A stretch of DNA of 64,000 nucleotides from Diploscapter coronatus (lineage: Eukaryota; Nematoda; Chromadorea; Rhabditida; Rhabditidae), in contig OZ038422.1 of the NCBI GenBank assembly GCA_964036155.1, forward strand, positions 38,587,201-38,651,200, in the 5' to 3' direction. A model generated the notes under the pieces. The model was given only the letters and a program-made list of their open reading frames with translations, ran no database searches and was not told the origin of the DNA. The position numbers and the translations under genes were made by a program. Shown in pieces: positions 63,721-64,000 of this stretch (position 1 is its first letter; every line of letters begins with the position of its first letter).

Positions 63721-64000
63721 TTTTGCTTATTATTTCGAGAATTTGTAGTGTTTCTTATGTTGTGTGCATGAGTTGATCCCCCTTCTTTACATGATAGTTA
63801 CTTTTCCGTAGTTGTAAAGTATTCTTTCGGTGCGGTGAATTTCATTTCTCTTATAATTTTCATTTCGTTCTAAATATCATTATCCGCTTTGTTGTCATTG
63901 TGAATCTGACATGGTATTCTTTCCGAGTTATGGGGTGCTACTTTCCAAAGTTAATAATTTCAAAACGAAGTATTTTGTGACCGATACGCATGAAATGAAT
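63721..64000. other. 3' flank of alpha-catulin
   Basis: AT-rich downstream sequence, presumably the 3' untranslated region and spacer. No canonical AATAAA was noted close to the stop and no further exon is visible before the window ends. Confidence 0.5.

Overview
The window looks like nuclear DNA of a rhabditid nematode, most likely Caenorhabditis or a close relative. GC-richer exons of about 70-250 bases sit in AT-rich introns that mostly end in TTTCAG. Proteins read by joining exons match animal and nematode families: YOP1/REEP, TTBK-like kinases, HPS5, bifunctional PAM, a nematode-style tyrosinase and alpha-catulin. All gene models come from hand-read splicing, so exon edges are good to a few bases where splice signals are clear and looser elsewhere. 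No bacterial operons, rRNA, CRISPR arrays or convincing tRNA genes were seen.

Layout. Minus strand: an unrecognised multi-exon gene that runs off the left edge (197-10077); yop-1 (11848-14221); a RING-H2 protein (17599-18983); TTBK-like kinase 1 (19769-23609); HPS5, a BLOC-2 subunit (23908-33564); an unassigned GC-rich exon (33774-33853); bifunctional peptidylglycine alpha-amidating monooxygenase (36405-42326); TTBK-like kinase 2 (45812-49337, first exon not found); and an AT-rich kelch-repeat gene (50451-52115). Plus strand: a tyrosinase (52977-55303) diverging from the kelch gene, then alpha-catulin ctn-1 (59555-63720). Long gene-free stretches lie at 10.1-11.8, 14.2-17.6, 33.9-36.4, 42.3-45.8 and 55.3-59.5 kb.

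The genes do not form one pathway. HPS5 and kinase 1 (about 300 bases apart), and kinase 1 and the exon before the RING gene (about 290 bases), are close enough in one orientation to be an operon processed by trans-splicing; this is inference. PAM and tyrosinase are copper enzymes of the secretory route. HPS5 sorts cargo to lysosome-related organelles. Alpha-catulin is a cortical scaffold.

The most interesting content outside genes is a dense set of small foldback elements in introns. One family of seven copies has a CATG-centred hairpin, each copy in a different intron or spacer. A second family has three copies. Several single hairpins also occur. A short recurring intronic motif, TAYGYTTCA, appears tens of times. 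Other points worth checking are a reading-frame break near the start of the tyrosinase gene, a GC-AG intron, a DYG in place of DFG in kinase 1, and the orphan exon upstream of HPS5.
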